Of a stretch of 64,000 bases of DNA, positions 8,722 through 17,823 are shown piece by piece. The notes beneath the pieces are model-generated. The model had not been told where the DNA came from. It saw only the letters and a program-made list of their open reading frames with translations, and made no database searches. The DNA comes from Clostridium hydrogenum (GTDB taxonomy: Bacteria > Bacillota > Clostridia > Clostridiales > Clostridiaceae), in the NCBI RefSeq assembly GCF_021432385.1, contig NZ_JAEACT010000004.1:744001-808000 (forward strand), read 5' to 3'. Both the position numbers and the translations under genes were made by a program. The first letter of the stretch is position 1. Each line of letters starts with the position of its first letter.

Positions 8722-9645
8722 TTAAAGCGGTTCAATGGGTAAGTATATATCAACCAAATGTTTATGTTCTAAATTAGTATTTGGATCATTAAGATATACT
8801 TCAAAAGGGAAAGAATCACAAGGCTTATAACCACTATTGGTTAGCCACTTTTCATACATAAAATCCCAAGCATCACTATATTGACTTTGAAAAATATCAA
8901 AATGACCTACAACATATTTTCCTGAAGGTATAAGCATACAACCAAGATCATTAGCTTCATTTATAGCAGCATTATGGTTAATAGTAATACAAATGCTAGT
9001 TCTTAATTTATGCTTTTCTGTAAACTCAGGATTATCATGATAAATTGTTAATAATTTTGAATCTTTAGCTTGACTAAACTTTTGCTCCTCTAGATATTTG
9101 ATTAATTTTTGCAAAAGTTTTGAATACTGAGCCGCCAAATTTTTATAAGTTCCAATATATCTAACATAGGCAACCTTTACCTCAGAAATCGTTAATATTT
9201 CAACCTTTACTTTAACAGGAAGCCCTTTACTCTCATCTTCAATTTTTGCTACATAATCATTATACTTAGAAATTTTATAAGGTTCTTTGCAATTCTTGCT
9301 ATAATGTTTTTTATAATAGGTTGGACTTATTTTGAAATGATTTTTAAACGCCCTAGAAAAAACAGCTGAATCAACAAAGCCAAGATAATAAGCTATTTCT
9401 GTAACTGTCATCTCCTGTCTATGAATAAGCATATAAGCTGCTCTCTCTAGCTTCAAACGGTTCACATATTGTGATAAAGATTCCTTTACTAAACTCTTAA
9501 AAATTCTGTGAAAATGAAACTTTGAAAAACCTGCAACAAAAGCAAGTTCTTCAAGAGATGGAGATGAATATAAGTTAGTTTCTATGTAATCTTGAACTTT
9601 ATAAATACGCCTCATATACTCTTTTCTACTTTCAGAATTTGTCAT
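8722..9645 (-). CDS. AraC-family regulator with GyrI-like effector domain
   Basis: The 307-residue protein has an N-terminal double helix-turn-helix of the AraC/XylS type (about 10-110, with LAFVAGFSKFHFHRIFK and IAYYLGFVDSAVFSRAFK). The C-terminal half (about 145-305) is a GyrI/SOUL-like effector-binding domain that starts with VKVEILTISEVKVAYVRY. This Rob/SoxS-like arrangement usually senses small hydrophobic or cationic drugs and activates efflux or detoxification genes. It is 36 bp upstream of, and co-directional with, the UvrA-like gene, so it may control that pair. The chemotaxis receptor is divergent. Confidence 0.85.
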   Translation of the reverse strand: MTNSESRKEYMRRIYKVQDYIETNLYSSPSLEELAFVAGFSKFHFHRIFKSLVKESLSQYVNRLKLERAAYMLIHRQEMTVTEIAYYLGFVDSAVFSRAFKNHFKISPTYYKKHYSKNCKEPYKISKYNDYVAKIEDESKGLPVKVKVEILTISEVKVAYVRYIGTYKNLAAQYSKLLQKLIKYLEEQKFSQAKDSKLLTIYHDNPEFTEKHKLRTSICITINHNAAINEANDLGCMLIPSGKYVVGHFDIFQSQYSDAWDFMYEKWLTNSGYKPCDSFPFEVYLNDPNTNLEHKHLVDIYLPIEPL

Positions 9646-9702
9646 ACTTTCCTCCCTCTACTCAATTGCCACTTATCTCTATTTAGCCCATCATTATTTA
9701 TG

Positions 9703-9730
9703 TTAATAACATAAGTATCTCGCCGAATAT
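9703..9730 (+). promoter_or_regulatory. Candidate sigma-D-type promoter of the chemotaxis receptor
   Basis: TTAA at 9703-9706 is followed after 15 bases by GCCGAATA. This resembles the motility sigma factor consensus TAAA-N15-GCCGATAT with one extra base. It lies about 35 bp upstream of the receptor ATG and its AGGAGG site. The match is imperfect, and the assignment leans on the gene's function. Confidence 0.35.
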
Positions 9731-9762
9731 ATCAATATAGCACAATATATAGGAGGCTTTTT

Positions 9763-11478
9763 ATGAAATACTTTAATGATTTAAAAATATCTCAAAAACT
9801 TATATTATCATTTTCTATTATATCCATTTTTATTGGAATTGTTGGCGGAATAAGCATTATTAATATGAACAAAATAAACACAAATGCAATTTCAATGTAT
9901 AGTTATAATTTTAGCTCCATAAAATCATTAACAGCTATAAAGCAAAATTTTTCAGATATACGTGCTGATGCACTAAAACTAGTATATCAAAATAACAAAA
10001 ATGGACAAAATCCTAGTATTTTAGCTGATATTAACAAATTAACTGACACTACTAATACACTTATTTCTGATTATGAAAAAAAGTTTTTATCTAATAACTA
10101 TAAAAGTACCTTTTCAAAACTAAAACAAGATGTAGAAAATTACGAAAATACTATTAATATTATAACAAGCTATGCAATGAGTGGTAATTTTGCTGAAGCA
10201 GATGCCAATTTTCCAAAATTGACTAGTAAAAGAAAACTGATTTATTCTGACTTAGATAAACTTATAACTATGAATACTACTGAAGCAAATAATTCAAATA
10301 TCTCAAATATTGCTACCTTTAAAAATTCTTTCTACATAACTTGTGGTATAACTATTTTAGGCTTAATTATGGCAATTTTTCTAGGATCAATTATAGCCCT
10401 TGCTATTTCAAAACAAGTTAAACAAATTTTAAATTTTGCAGTAGCTTTACAAAATGGCGATTTAAAACAATCCATAGAGGTTCACTCTAAAGATGAAATC
10501 GGACAATTAGCTATTGCTTTAAATAAAGCCAATGAAAATACAAAAGAATTAATATCTGAAATCATAAATAGTTCAAGCGATATTAGCGCAATAAGTGAAG
10601 AATTATCAGCAACTACAGAGGAAATTTCATCGACAATGGATCTTGTTAGTGAGTCAACCCATACAATAGCAAGTGGTTCCAAAGAATTAAGTACATCTGC
10701 AGAAAATGTAAATTTATCTTCCCATAGCATTGAGAAAACTATTATTCAACTTGCACAAAAATCTGAAAATACTGTTACTGCTGTAAATGATATAAAAAAG
10801 CGTGCCTTAACTATAAAACAAAAGGCAGAAAATAGTATTCAAGAGGGAAATATTATATATGCTAAAAAACATGAAAATATTTTACAAGCAATAGAGGATG
10901 GAAAAATTGTAGATGAAATTAAATCTATGGCTAATTCTATAGGCAGTATAGCAGAACAGACAAATCTTCTTGCATTAAACGCTGCAATTGAAGCTGCTAG
11001 AGCTGGAGAACAAGGCAAAGGCTTCGCAGTTGTTGCAGATGAAGTTAGAAAACTTGCCGAGCAATCATCTGATTTGGTAGGTAACATACAAAACATGGTA
11101 TCTGAAATTAGTAAAGCCTTTGATAATTTATCCAAAAGCAGTGAAGACGTCCTTTTATACGTTTTAGAAAATGTAAAGCCTTCACTGGAATTGTTATTAA
11201 ATACAGGTTTACAATATGAAAAAGATGCTGAATTTATAAATGTTATAGCTGAAGAAACCGCTGCATCATCAAAACAAATAAGTGAAGCAATCAAACAAGT
11301 AACAAACGCTGCTGAAAATGTTTCTGGAACAGCGGAAAAATCAAAAACTGGTTCAAATCAAATAATTCACAGCATTAATGATGTTGCAATAGCAATTAAT
11401 CAAGTCGCAGAATCATCTGAAAATCAAGCTGAATTAGCTCAAAAACTTACAGAACTAATTGGGAAATTTAAAATTTAG
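9763..11478 (+). CDS. Methyl-accepting chemotaxis protein
   Basis: The 571-residue receptor has a first helix (about 12-34), a four-helix-bundle sensor of about 150 residues, a second helix (about 188-212), HAMP, and a long coiled-coil signalling domain. The hairpin tip is EQTNLLALNAAIEAARAG followed by GKGFAVVADEVRKLAEQS. It is a transmembrane receptor that controls CheA via CheW. The ligand-binding part has no recognisable small-molecule fold beyond the 4HB type. The ATG follows AGGAGG. The gene converges on the short-chain dehydrogenase with only 5 bp between the stops. Confidence 0.92.
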   Translation: MKYFNDLKISQKLILSFSIISIFIGIVGGISIINMNKINTNAISMYSYNFSSIKSLTAIKQNFSDIRADALKLVYQNNKNGQNPSILADINKLTDTTNTLISDYEKKFLSNNYKSTFSKLKQDVENYENTINIITSYAMSGNFAEADANFPKLTSKRKLIYSDLDKLITMNTTEANNSNISNIATFKNSFYITCGITILGLIMAIFLGSIIALAISKQVKQILNFAVALQNGDLKQSIEVHSKDEIGQLAIALNKANENTKELISEIINSSSDISAISEELSATTEEISSTMDLVSESTHTIASGSKELSTSAENVNLSSHSIEKTIIQLAQKSENTVTAVNDIKKRALTIKQKAENSIQEGNIIYAKKHENILQAIEDGKIVDEIKSMANSIGSIAEQTNLLALNAAIEAARAGEQGKGFAVVADEVRKLAEQSSDLVGNIQNMVSEISKAFDNLSKSSEDVLLYVLENVKPSLELLLNTGLQYEKDAEFINVIAEETAASSKQISEAIKQVTNAAENVSGTAEKSKTGSNQIIHSINDVAIAINQVAESSENQAELAQKLTELIGKFKI

Positions 11479-11483
11479 CATAT

Positions 11484-12251
11484 TTAATGATTTTTGAGAG
11501 ATAACTTTTGTTGATTTTTAAAATTAATACTGCTTACTAAACCCTTAGGCAATCTTATTAATATTTTATTTTGTACTCCTGGAACTATTACTTCCTTATT
11601 TTTTAATAGTCCTTCATAAGCAAGCTTTGCTACCACGCTTGCTTCCATAGCTCCAGGTACATCTCTCTTTCCTGCTGTTTTACAAAAATTTGTTTTAACT
11701 GCACCAGGGCATAAGGCGGTAACTGTGACACCATATGCCTTAAGTTCTTTTGCAATAGCTTTAGAAAATGATAGCACATAAGCTTTTGTTGCATAATACA
11801 CAGCAATATACGGTCCTGGAGCAAAAGAACCTGTGGAACCAACATTTAAAATCTTACCCTTTTTTCTCTTTACCATTTCCCTTGAAAATAATTTTGTCAT
11901 TTCAGTAAGGGCAGTAATATTTAATTGTATCATTTCTGCGTCTTTATTCAATTCGGTTTCATGAAAAAATCCAACGTTGCCTACTCCAGCATTGTTTACT
12001 AGAACATCTACTGTTATCTGCAAACTTTTAACCTCATCAAATAATTTCTTTGAAGCACCAACCTGCGATAAGTCGTGTGCCATTACATCTACTTTTACAT
12101 CATACTGATTTCTTAGCAATTCGGCTAATTCATTAAGTTTTTTAGCACTTCTTGCAACCAAAATAAGATTATATTTATGTGAAGCAAATACTCTTGCAAG
12201 TTCGTAACCTATTCCGCTTGATGCTCCAGTGATTAAAACTGTTTCCTTCAT
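11484..12251 (-). CDS. Short-chain dehydrogenase/reductase
   Basis: The 255-residue protein is a classical SDR: cofactor loop TGASSGIGYELA at residues 7-18, NNAGVG near 87, catalytic Ser around 142 (NVGSTGSF) and the YxxxK pair in YYATKAY near 157-161. It reduces or oxidises an unknown carbonyl/alcohol with NAD(P)H. It follows a PadR regulator and a membrane protein in the same direction (25 bp gap), suggesting a small operon under PadR control. Confidence 0.88.
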   Translation of the reverse strand: MKETVLITGASSGIGYELARVFASHKYNLILVARSAKKLNELAELLRNQYDVKVDVMAHDLSQVGASKKLFDEVKSLQITVDVLVNNAGVGNVGFFHETELNKDAEMIQLNITALTEMTKLFSREMVKRKKGKILNVGSTGSFAPGPYIAVYYATKAYVLSFSKAIAKELKAYGVTVTALCPGAVKTNFCKTAGKRDVPGAMEASVVAKLAYEGLLKNKEVIVPGVQNKILIRLPKGLVSSINFKNQQKLSLKNH

Positions 12252-12276
12252 AATTAATTTTCTCCCTTCGGCAAAC

Positions 12277-12729
12277 TTAATTTCCTACAAAATGTGAAAG
12301 AGCATGAACTATTCCAAAAATCACAAGTGATATTACTGCCGGAATACAATTCAGCCAAAATCCTGTACAAATAAGACAACCTACTGGAAAAATTACCATA
12401 GGCATAGGAATACCTAAAAAATCTTTACCTAAAACTGCATAAGAACTACCTTCTAAAAAGTACCTTCCCCATAGTACAAAATATAATACCATAAAAATTA
12501 CTATTCCAATTACCCAAGGACTTTTTAAACTAGCATTTGGATTCTTTGGTACAAAAAATAATAATAAAAAAGAAATTGCCCTAATTGCATTTTCAGCAGC
12601 GCCTATTAATTTTACACTGCCACCCAAAGTTTTTGGAACATCCGTTGGAGGTGATATAAAATAGACAACATTAGGCAGCATAAGCAATATAAATATAATC
12701 AATGCTCTATACGAAAAAGTAACTTTCAT
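12277..12729 (-). CDS. Four-helix membrane protein of unknown function
   Basis: This 150-residue protein has about four hydrophobic segments (about 9-25, 45-60, 75-92 and 108-148) and conserved-looking FISPPTDVP and LSHFVGN ends. The family is not recognised. The ATG overlaps the PadR stop, and the dehydrogenase follows 25 bp downstream, so it is the middle gene of a three-gene operon and a likely PadR target. Confidence 0.6.
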   Translation of the reverse strand: MKVTFSYRALIIFILLMLPNVVYFISPPTDVPKTLGGSVKLIGAAENAIRAISFLLLFFVPKNPNASLKSPWVIGIVIFMVLYFVLWGRYFLEGSSYAVLGKDFLGIPMPMVIFPVGCLICTGFWLNCIPAVISLVIFGIVHALSHFVGN

Positions 12730-13298
12730 TATTTTTCTCTTCCTTCCATTCTATTTTCTAACACTTCGCTAACTTCCTCACACCACTCATCGTAAGCTTT
12801 CCATACCTTTTTTCCAAAAGAAAGCACCATTAATATATCCTTATGATTGCTGTGCACATCTTTGTATTCCTCTAATTGCTGTTGAAATTTTTCAAAAAGT
12901 TTTGCCTGTTTTCTATGAGATATTTGAAATTCTCTTATGTGTTCTAACATAACTTCCGGCGAAATAATATTAGAAAAATACATTTTCAGTAAAATCTCAT
13001 ATCTAACTGATTCCTTTTCTACTGGCTCTTCCAACCATTCTTTTAATTCAGAAATTCCCTTATCCGTTATAGAATATTTTTTAGTTTTCTTAATATTCTC
13101 CGAATCCTCCACTACCACTTCCTCTATTAATCCTTCTTCATTTAGTCTTTTTAATTGAGGATATATCTGCCCGAAACTCTCACTCCAAAAGAATGAAAAT
13201 CGCATATCCACTATTTTTTTTATTTCATAACCAGATAGTTGTTCTTCACTTAATAATCCTAGGATAAGAAACTTAGTTTTATTACCTGAACTTTTCAT
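12729..13298 (-). CDS. PadR-family transcriptional regulator
   Basis: The 189-residue protein has the N-terminal PadR winged helix (about 8-90, with FLILGLLSEEQLSGYEIKK and QIYPQLKRLNEEGLI) and a C-terminal coiled-coil dimerisation domain (about 95-180), as in the VirR/AphA-like longer PadR group. It is the first gene of the operon with the membrane protein and the dehydrogenase. A perfect 7-bp-arm palindrome lies between its promoter and its start, which suggests autorepression. Confidence 0.9.
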   Translation of the reverse strand: MKSSGNKTKFLILGLLSEEQLSGYEIKKIVDMRFSFFWSESFGQIYPQLKRLNEEGLIEEVVVEDSENIKKTKKYSITDKGISELKEWLEEPVEKESVRYEILLKMYFSNIISPEVMLEHIREFQISHRKQAKLFEKFQQQLEEYKDVHSNHKDILMVLSFGKKVWKAYDEWCEEVSEVLENRMEGREK

Positions 13299-13325
13299 AA
13301 TGTTTTACTCCTTATATTTATAAGT

Positions 13326-13342
13326 TATATCTTTTAGATATA
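13326..13342 (-). promoter_or_regulatory. Candidate PadR operator
   Basis: TATATCTTTTAGATATA is an inverted repeat with perfect 7-bp arms around TTT. It lies immediately downstream of the -10 box of the padR promoter, where a bound repressor would block transcription start. PadR proteins commonly autorepress through such dyads. Confidence 0.6.
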
Positions 13343-13347
13343 TTCGT

Positions 13348-13376
13348 ATTGTATTACATATGTATTATTTTGTCAA
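13348..13376 (-). promoter_or_regulatory. Sigma-A promoter of the padR operon
   Basis: On the minus strand TTGACA (13376-13371) and TACAAT (13353-13348) are separated by exactly 17 bp. This is a near-consensus promoter about 50 bp upstream of the padR start. Confidence 0.75.
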
Positions 13377-13392
13377 CAGTGTTGTCTAATAA

Positions 13393-13438
13393 CAAATAAA
13401 GGTATCACCAACATTAAGTAGGCAATATTGACGATACC
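13393..13438 (-). terminator. Probable terminator of the GH127 gene
   Basis: Leftwards, GGTATC and GATACC, with inner pairing of CAATATTG to TTAATGTTG, form a hairpin followed by TTTATTTG. It lies about 65 bp past the GH127 stop. Confidence 0.55.
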
Positions 13439-13502
13439 CCAAACAGTATTATAGGACTAAAATCAGAGTAGCTAGTGAAGTTGGATTGCTAATAACTATC
13501 AT

Positions 13503-15809
13503 TTAAACCATTCCCTTTATCATTGATAAATCAAATTTCCTCACAACCTTCATAACTCCATAAACACCAAAGGCTTCATTAGATTTAGGGATAAATTTAA
13601 CTGTAATTTTATCTTTTCCTTTTATTAAAGCCTCCGGAATGTCATAACTTACTGCCACAAACAAATTAGTCTTTTTAAATTCATTGCTTTTCTCAATTTC
13701 AATTCCATCAACCAATACCTTAAATTGATTTTCTTCATTTATTCTTTGCCTAAATATTAAAGTGCAGGGTAATCCTTCTTCAACTTTAAGGCTGTATTCA
13801 AAGAAGCCACCCTTCTCTGCACGTCTAAAGGAAAATCCTTCCCAGCTCCCATTATAAGAATTTTTCTCAATGCAATTATGCTGAAGTTCATACTGATCAT
13901 TTCCTATTGGGAAACTATCAATCGTTGCTTTTTGCAATTTATCCTGACTTTCTTGTTCTGCTAGATATTTTTTTAATTTTGAAGAATTAGGCTCCACAAG
14001 ATTAAAATAAATACCATAACGTTCATTGTGCCTAGCAAAGTGAGGTGTAAACAAAAAATGCTCGTCTTCATCAGTTCCAATAAGTTTAAATTCAAGTTTA
14101 TTTGAATCAATTCTAACTAAATTTTTGTTTAAAGCTTTTAGCCATTCCTTAACATCCTTAACTACAATATAGTCCTTTATTGAAAAGTTCTTAGTTGCAA
14201 TAGATACATCCACACCAACTTTTGATTTAACCATATCGTTCTTTCCCATGCCAGTGCTTAAAACATAAGGTCCATAGCAAAAACTCACTGCTGCTTCATT
14301 GTCTGGCAAGGTTTTAAAGCTAACACCAGCTGTCAATATCAATTCAACTTTATCACCATTTTGCCATTTTTGATCTAAGGTTATCCACCCATCTTTAGCT
14401 ACAACTTCAATTATATGCTCATTAACCTTAAACACTGTAGGTTCTTTAGTCCATGCTGGAATTCTAAATTTAATTGCTAACTTAACTTCAGCTTTCTCTT
14501 CTGTTTCAATTATAAAGCTTACATTATTACTTATTGGAATAGAGGATTTTTGAATAAATCTTATTTTTTTATCTGGAAGTTCTACAATTGAAGAAATATA
14601 TTCTGCAACAATAATTGTATTCTCATCTCTAAAATACAAGGCATCATTTAACTTAGTAAAGTTCTCCATACCCGTACCTGTGCAACACCAAAAATTATCA
14701 AACGGATGTCCATAAACCTTAAAATATCCTGTTGCCATAGGCTGAAAATACATTGTCATTCCAGTTTCAGGATTTTGAGAAGATAGTATAGCATTTAATA
14801 ATGCATTTTCATAAAAATCAATATATTTTTTTTCTCCTGTTGCCTGATACAAACCCTTTGACAGCTTCAACATATTGTACACATTACAGGTTTCACAATT
14901 ACAGGTCGTACGTTCAGCATCAAGTATATCTGGCTCTCCGAAATGTTCCCATTCACTATTTCCACCTGTAACATAAGAATGATGCTTTACTACCATCTCC
15001 CAAAAGCTTTCAGCCGCATGAAGATAATATTTTTCAGCCTTTCCTAAGGTAAAATAACGATTTAAAGCTCCTACAAATTTAGGAATGGTTGTATTTGCAT
15101 GTAGTCCATTTAGAATATCTTTTCCATCGTGAACAGCCTGAAATAATGCAAGTTCGTCAAATTGATGAGCCGCCTTTAAATAAGCTTCCTTTGGGACAAT
15201 GTTATATAAGTCATACATGCAATCATTCATTCCACCATATTCAAGTGAAAGAACTCGAAGTTTCGTTTTCTCATCCCATCCGTTTACACGATTAGCTACC
15301 CAATCTCCAAGCTTTTCTCCAATATTTTTGTATATTTCAAAGCCTGTTAATTTATATGCTGCTACAATTCCTTCAATAATTTTATGCATGGTATACCAAG
15401 GAACCCAAATTCTTTTTCCTTGCTCAACCTTATCATAAGCCTCTTCTGGAAATGCAGATAAATACCCATTATCTAATTGGCTTTCTTCTAACTCTTTACC
15501 TATATATTCAATTCTTTCACCAATTTTAGTATCTTTTGTTGTCGCATAAGCTTGAGAAATTGCAGTTAAATAATGACCTAGGGTATGTCCACGTATTTCT
15601 GAATCCTCCCAACCTCCATATCTTCTTGCTTTCGGTTCAAGCCCTTTTGTTTCTCTAAAGGAGCTTAGCAATCTATCTGGTTCTAGGCACATTAAATAGC
15701 TAATTTCTTTATTAAAGGCATTTTCAAAATAGGAATCTGTAATTTGAACATTTTGTTTTTTTAATGTATGGAATAATTTTGTATGATTATCTTTACATTT
15801 ATTACACAT
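13503..15809 (-). CDS. GH127 (DUF1680) beta-L-arabinofuranosidase-type glycoside hydrolase
   Basis: The 768-residue protein has the (alpha/alpha)6 barrel of the DUF1680/GH127 family followed by beta-sandwich regions. The zinc/catalytic set of the characterised bifidobacterial enzyme HypBA1 (Glu, Cys, and a Cys-Cys pair) is recognisable as E306-T-C308 in CNCETCNVYNMLKL and C375-C376 in FWCCTGTGMENF. There is no signal peptide, so it is a cytoplasmic enzyme acting on imported arabino-oligosaccharides. It stands alone, without a sugar transporter nearby. A palindromic element (A2) lies in its short leader upstream of a good ribosome site (AGGAAG). Confidence 0.88.
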   Translation of the reverse strand: MCNKCKDNHTKLFHTLKKQNVQITDSYFENAFNKEISYLMCLEPDRLLSSFRETKGLEPKARRYGGWEDSEIRGHTLGHYLTAISQAYATTKDTKIGERIEYIGKELEESQLDNGYLSAFPEEAYDKVEQGKRIWVPWYTMHKIIEGIVAAYKLTGFEIYKNIGEKLGDWVANRVNGWDEKTKLRVLSLEYGGMNDCMYDLYNIVPKEAYLKAAHQFDELALFQAVHDGKDILNGLHANTTIPKFVGALNRYFTLGKAEKYYLHAAESFWEMVVKHHSYVTGGNSEWEHFGEPDILDAERTTCNCETCNVYNMLKLSKGLYQATGEKKYIDFYENALLNAILSSQNPETGMTMYFQPMATGYFKVYGHPFDNFWCCTGTGMENFTKLNDALYFRDENTIIVAEYISSIVELPDKKIRFIQKSSIPISNNVSFIIETEEKAEVKLAIKFRIPAWTKEPTVFKVNEHIIEVVAKDGWITLDQKWQNGDKVELILTAGVSFKTLPDNEAAVSFCYGPYVLSTGMGKNDMVKSKVGVDVSIATKNFSIKDYIVVKDVKEWLKALNKNLVRIDSNKLEFKLIGTDEDEHFLFTPHFARHNERYGIYFNLVEPNSSKLKKYLAEQESQDKLQKATIDSFPIGNDQYELQHNCIEKNSYNGSWEGFSFRRAEKGGFFEYSLKVEEGLPCTLIFRQRINEENQFKVLVDGIEIEKSNEFKKTNLFVAVSYDIPEALIKGKDKITVKFIPKSNEAFGVYGVMKVVRKFDLSMIKGMV

Positions 15810-15826
15810 AAACTTCCTCCTTATAA

Positions 15827-15921
15827 AGATAAGCCACCTCGAAACTTAAAATTTATTTGTATCAAAATCCCGGCTTCTGAGCATTTTGATGCAAATTGAT
15901 TTAGGTAGTTGAAATGGTTTA
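15827..15921. repeat. Family A palindromic element, copy A2
   Basis: The inverted ends AGATAAGCCACCTCGAAACT and AGTTGAAATGGTTTAT flank an inner pairing of ATCAAAAT with ATTTTGAT. This copy is in the 5' leader of the GH127 gene, between it and cbiO. Confidence 0.8.
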
Positions 15922-15935
15922 TGTATAGAAAAACA

Positions 15936-16769
15936 TTAATTATTTTCTTCTAAAATCCTTCTAATTTGGCCAATAGTTAATGGTAATTCTCCATTAGCTA
16001 TATTTATAAATCCATCTCTAGCTAAAATTTCAGCTAAATGCGCCACTCTAGGAAGCCTAAGCCCTATATCTCTAATTACTTTTTTGTTGCTAAAAACTTC
16101 TTTCGTTGTACCTTCCAATACCACTTCACCTTTGTTTAGCAAATAAACTTTATCTGCTATAAGCGGAACGATATCCACATCATGCGTAGCAAAAATTAAA
16201 GTTATCCCCAATTCCTCATTAATTTTGTTTAATAATGTTACTATCTGGCTAACTCCTCTAGGATCTAATGCAGCTGTAGGTTCATCCAAAACTAAAACCT
16301 TAGGTTTCATTGAAAGGACACTCGCTAAGGCTACCCTCTTTTTTTCACCACCACTTAAATTAAAGGGGCTTCTATCTTCATATCCTTCTATACCTGCAGC
16401 CTTCAATGCCCACTTTATATTTTCTTCTAATTCTTCACCTTTAACTCCCATATTCATTAAGCCATAAGCTATTTCTTGATGAACCGTTGAATTAAAAAGC
16501 TGATCATCTGAATCTTGAAAAATCATACCAACGTTGCTTCTTATTTTTAATAAATTTTTCTTCGTTGTTTCTAAACCATCAACGGTTACTGTGCCCTTTG
16601 CTGGCGTAAGTAATCCATTAAACATTTGAAATAAAGTAGATTTACCTGCACCATTAGCTCCTAAAATAGCAACTTTTTCTCCTGCTTTAATACTTAAATT
16701 TACATTATTTAAAGCTAATTTACCTTGCTCATAACTATAGCTAGCATTTTTAATATTAATTAATTCCAT
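15936..16769 (-). CDS. cbiO: Cobalt ECF transporter ATPase CbiO
   Basis: The 277-residue ABC ATPase has Walker A GANGAGKST (about 36-44), a Q loop in FQDSDDQLF, the signature LSGGEKKRVA and Walker B VLVLDEPTAALD. The sequence FNSTVHQEIAYG after the Q loop is typical of energy-coupling-factor ATPases. It powers cobalt uptake with CbiM, CbiN and CbiQ and is the last gene of that operon, 17 bp after cbiQ. Only one ATPase is present, so it presumably acts as a homodimer. Confidence 0.93.
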   Translation of the reverse strand: MELINIKNASYSYEQGKLALNNVNLSIKAGEKVAILGANGAGKSTLFQMFNGLLTPAKGTVTVDGLETTKKNLLKIRSNVGMIFQDSDDQLFNSTVHQEIAYGLMNMGVKGEELEENIKWALKAAGIEGYEDRSPFNLSGGEKKRVALASVLSMKPKVLVLDEPTAALDPRGVSQIVTLLNKINEELGITLIFATHDVDIVPLIADKVYLLNKGEVVLEGTTKEVFSNKKVIRDIGLRLPRVAHLAEILARDGFINIANGELPLTIGQIRRILEENN

Positions 16770-16786
16770 GTATCTTCAATCCTCTT

Positions 16787-17530
16787 TTAAAATATTATAG
16801 CTAAACCTAAGAGTACTATTACAATTAAACCTCCAATGCACCTATCAAATTTAGGAATTGGTTTTTGAAAATAATTTGGGCTCTTGCTATTTTCATTGTA
16901 CCCTCTAGATAGCATTGCATTGTAAATTTGAACACTCCTATCAAGGGATTTACTCAAAACATACCCAGCAATTTTGCCAGTGTCACTTACCTTATTAAAC
17001 CAAGAGCGATTATTTCCCATTCTACTAACTCTTGCACGATTCATGTTATTAGTTACCTCTCCAATTATATATAAATATCTATACATCATAGCCGCTATAT
17101 CAATAATAATACTGGGAATTTTGCAAAGCCTAAGCGTTTCTAGTATTTCTATCATATCCGTACTAAAAGCAAGTACTGACACTAATGATACTGTTGCTAA
17201 AATTCTCATTAATATCAGTATACCTAAATTTAAACCTTCTTTATATATTTTTAATGTTATTGGACCAACTACCATAGTGTGTATTACTATATGTCCATTT
17301 GTAAAAATAACATTTATAAAAACTAGCCAAGCAATGCCAAAAGGTATACTTAAACGCTTTGCTATTTTTCCAATTGGCACTTTAATAGAAAACAATAAAA
17401 ACAAGGCTACTAGCCATAAAATCGTGAGTAAATAAATATTATTTAAAACTGCTGCAACAAATATAGCAATAAATACAACTACAGTTTTTACCCTACTATC
17501 AAATTTGTTTTTCTTTAACTTATACTGCAT
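16787..17530 (-). CDS. cbiQ: Cobalt ECF transporter transmembrane protein CbiQ
   Basis: This 247-residue T component has five to six membrane helices and the conserved coupling motifs near the C-terminus (ARVSRMGNN and AMLSRGYNE, matching the A-R-G signatures that contact the ATPases). It links the CbiMN substrate-binding part to CbiO. The start overlaps the cbiN stop (TAATG). Confidence 0.92.
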   Translation of the reverse strand: MQYKLKKNKFDSRVKTVVVFIAIFVAAVLNNIYLLTILWLVALFLLFSIKVPIGKIAKRLSIPFGIAWLVFINVIFTNGHIVIHTMVVGPITLKIYKEGLNLGILILMRILATVSLVSVLAFSTDMIEILETLRLCKIPSIIIDIAAMMYRYLYIIGEVTNNMNRARVSRMGNNRSWFNKVSDTGKIAGYVLSKSLDRSVQIYNAMLSRGYNENSKSPNYFQKPIPKFDRCIGGLIVIVLLGLAIIF

Positions 17531-17823
17531 TAAGCTTGCTCCTCATTAGTTTTGCTATCTTTATCTCCAAAAAGCTTCTCCCAGTGATGTCCAATAATTA
17601 TACCTGCAAAAAAATTTGCCACTGAAAAAGCCCCCACTTCTGCGTCTCCTGGTAATTCAATAAAAGGATGGTGATTTTTTTGTGTTAAATTATTAACCTT
17701 ATCATCCGTACCACCTGCTTCCATCTTGTGGCTGTCCATGTATTTTCCTGCCCCAAAAATAAATATTAATATACATATCATTACTGCCAACATGATTTTT
17801 GTGAACTTGTCTAAAATCTTCAT
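17530..17823 (-). CDS. cbiN: Cobalt transporter accessory protein CbiN
   Basis: The 97-residue protein has two membrane helices (about 10-27 and 65-80) joined by an extracytoplasmic loop with a conserved ELPGDAEVGAFSVANF segment. CbiN is needed with CbiM for cobalt capture. The ATG overlaps the cbiM stop (ATGA). Confidence 0.9.
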   Translation of the reverse strand: MKILDKFTKIMLAVMICILIFIFGAGKYMDSHKMEAGGTDDKVNNLTQKNHHPFIELPGDAEVGAFSVANFFAGIIIGHHWEKLFGDKDSKTNEEQA

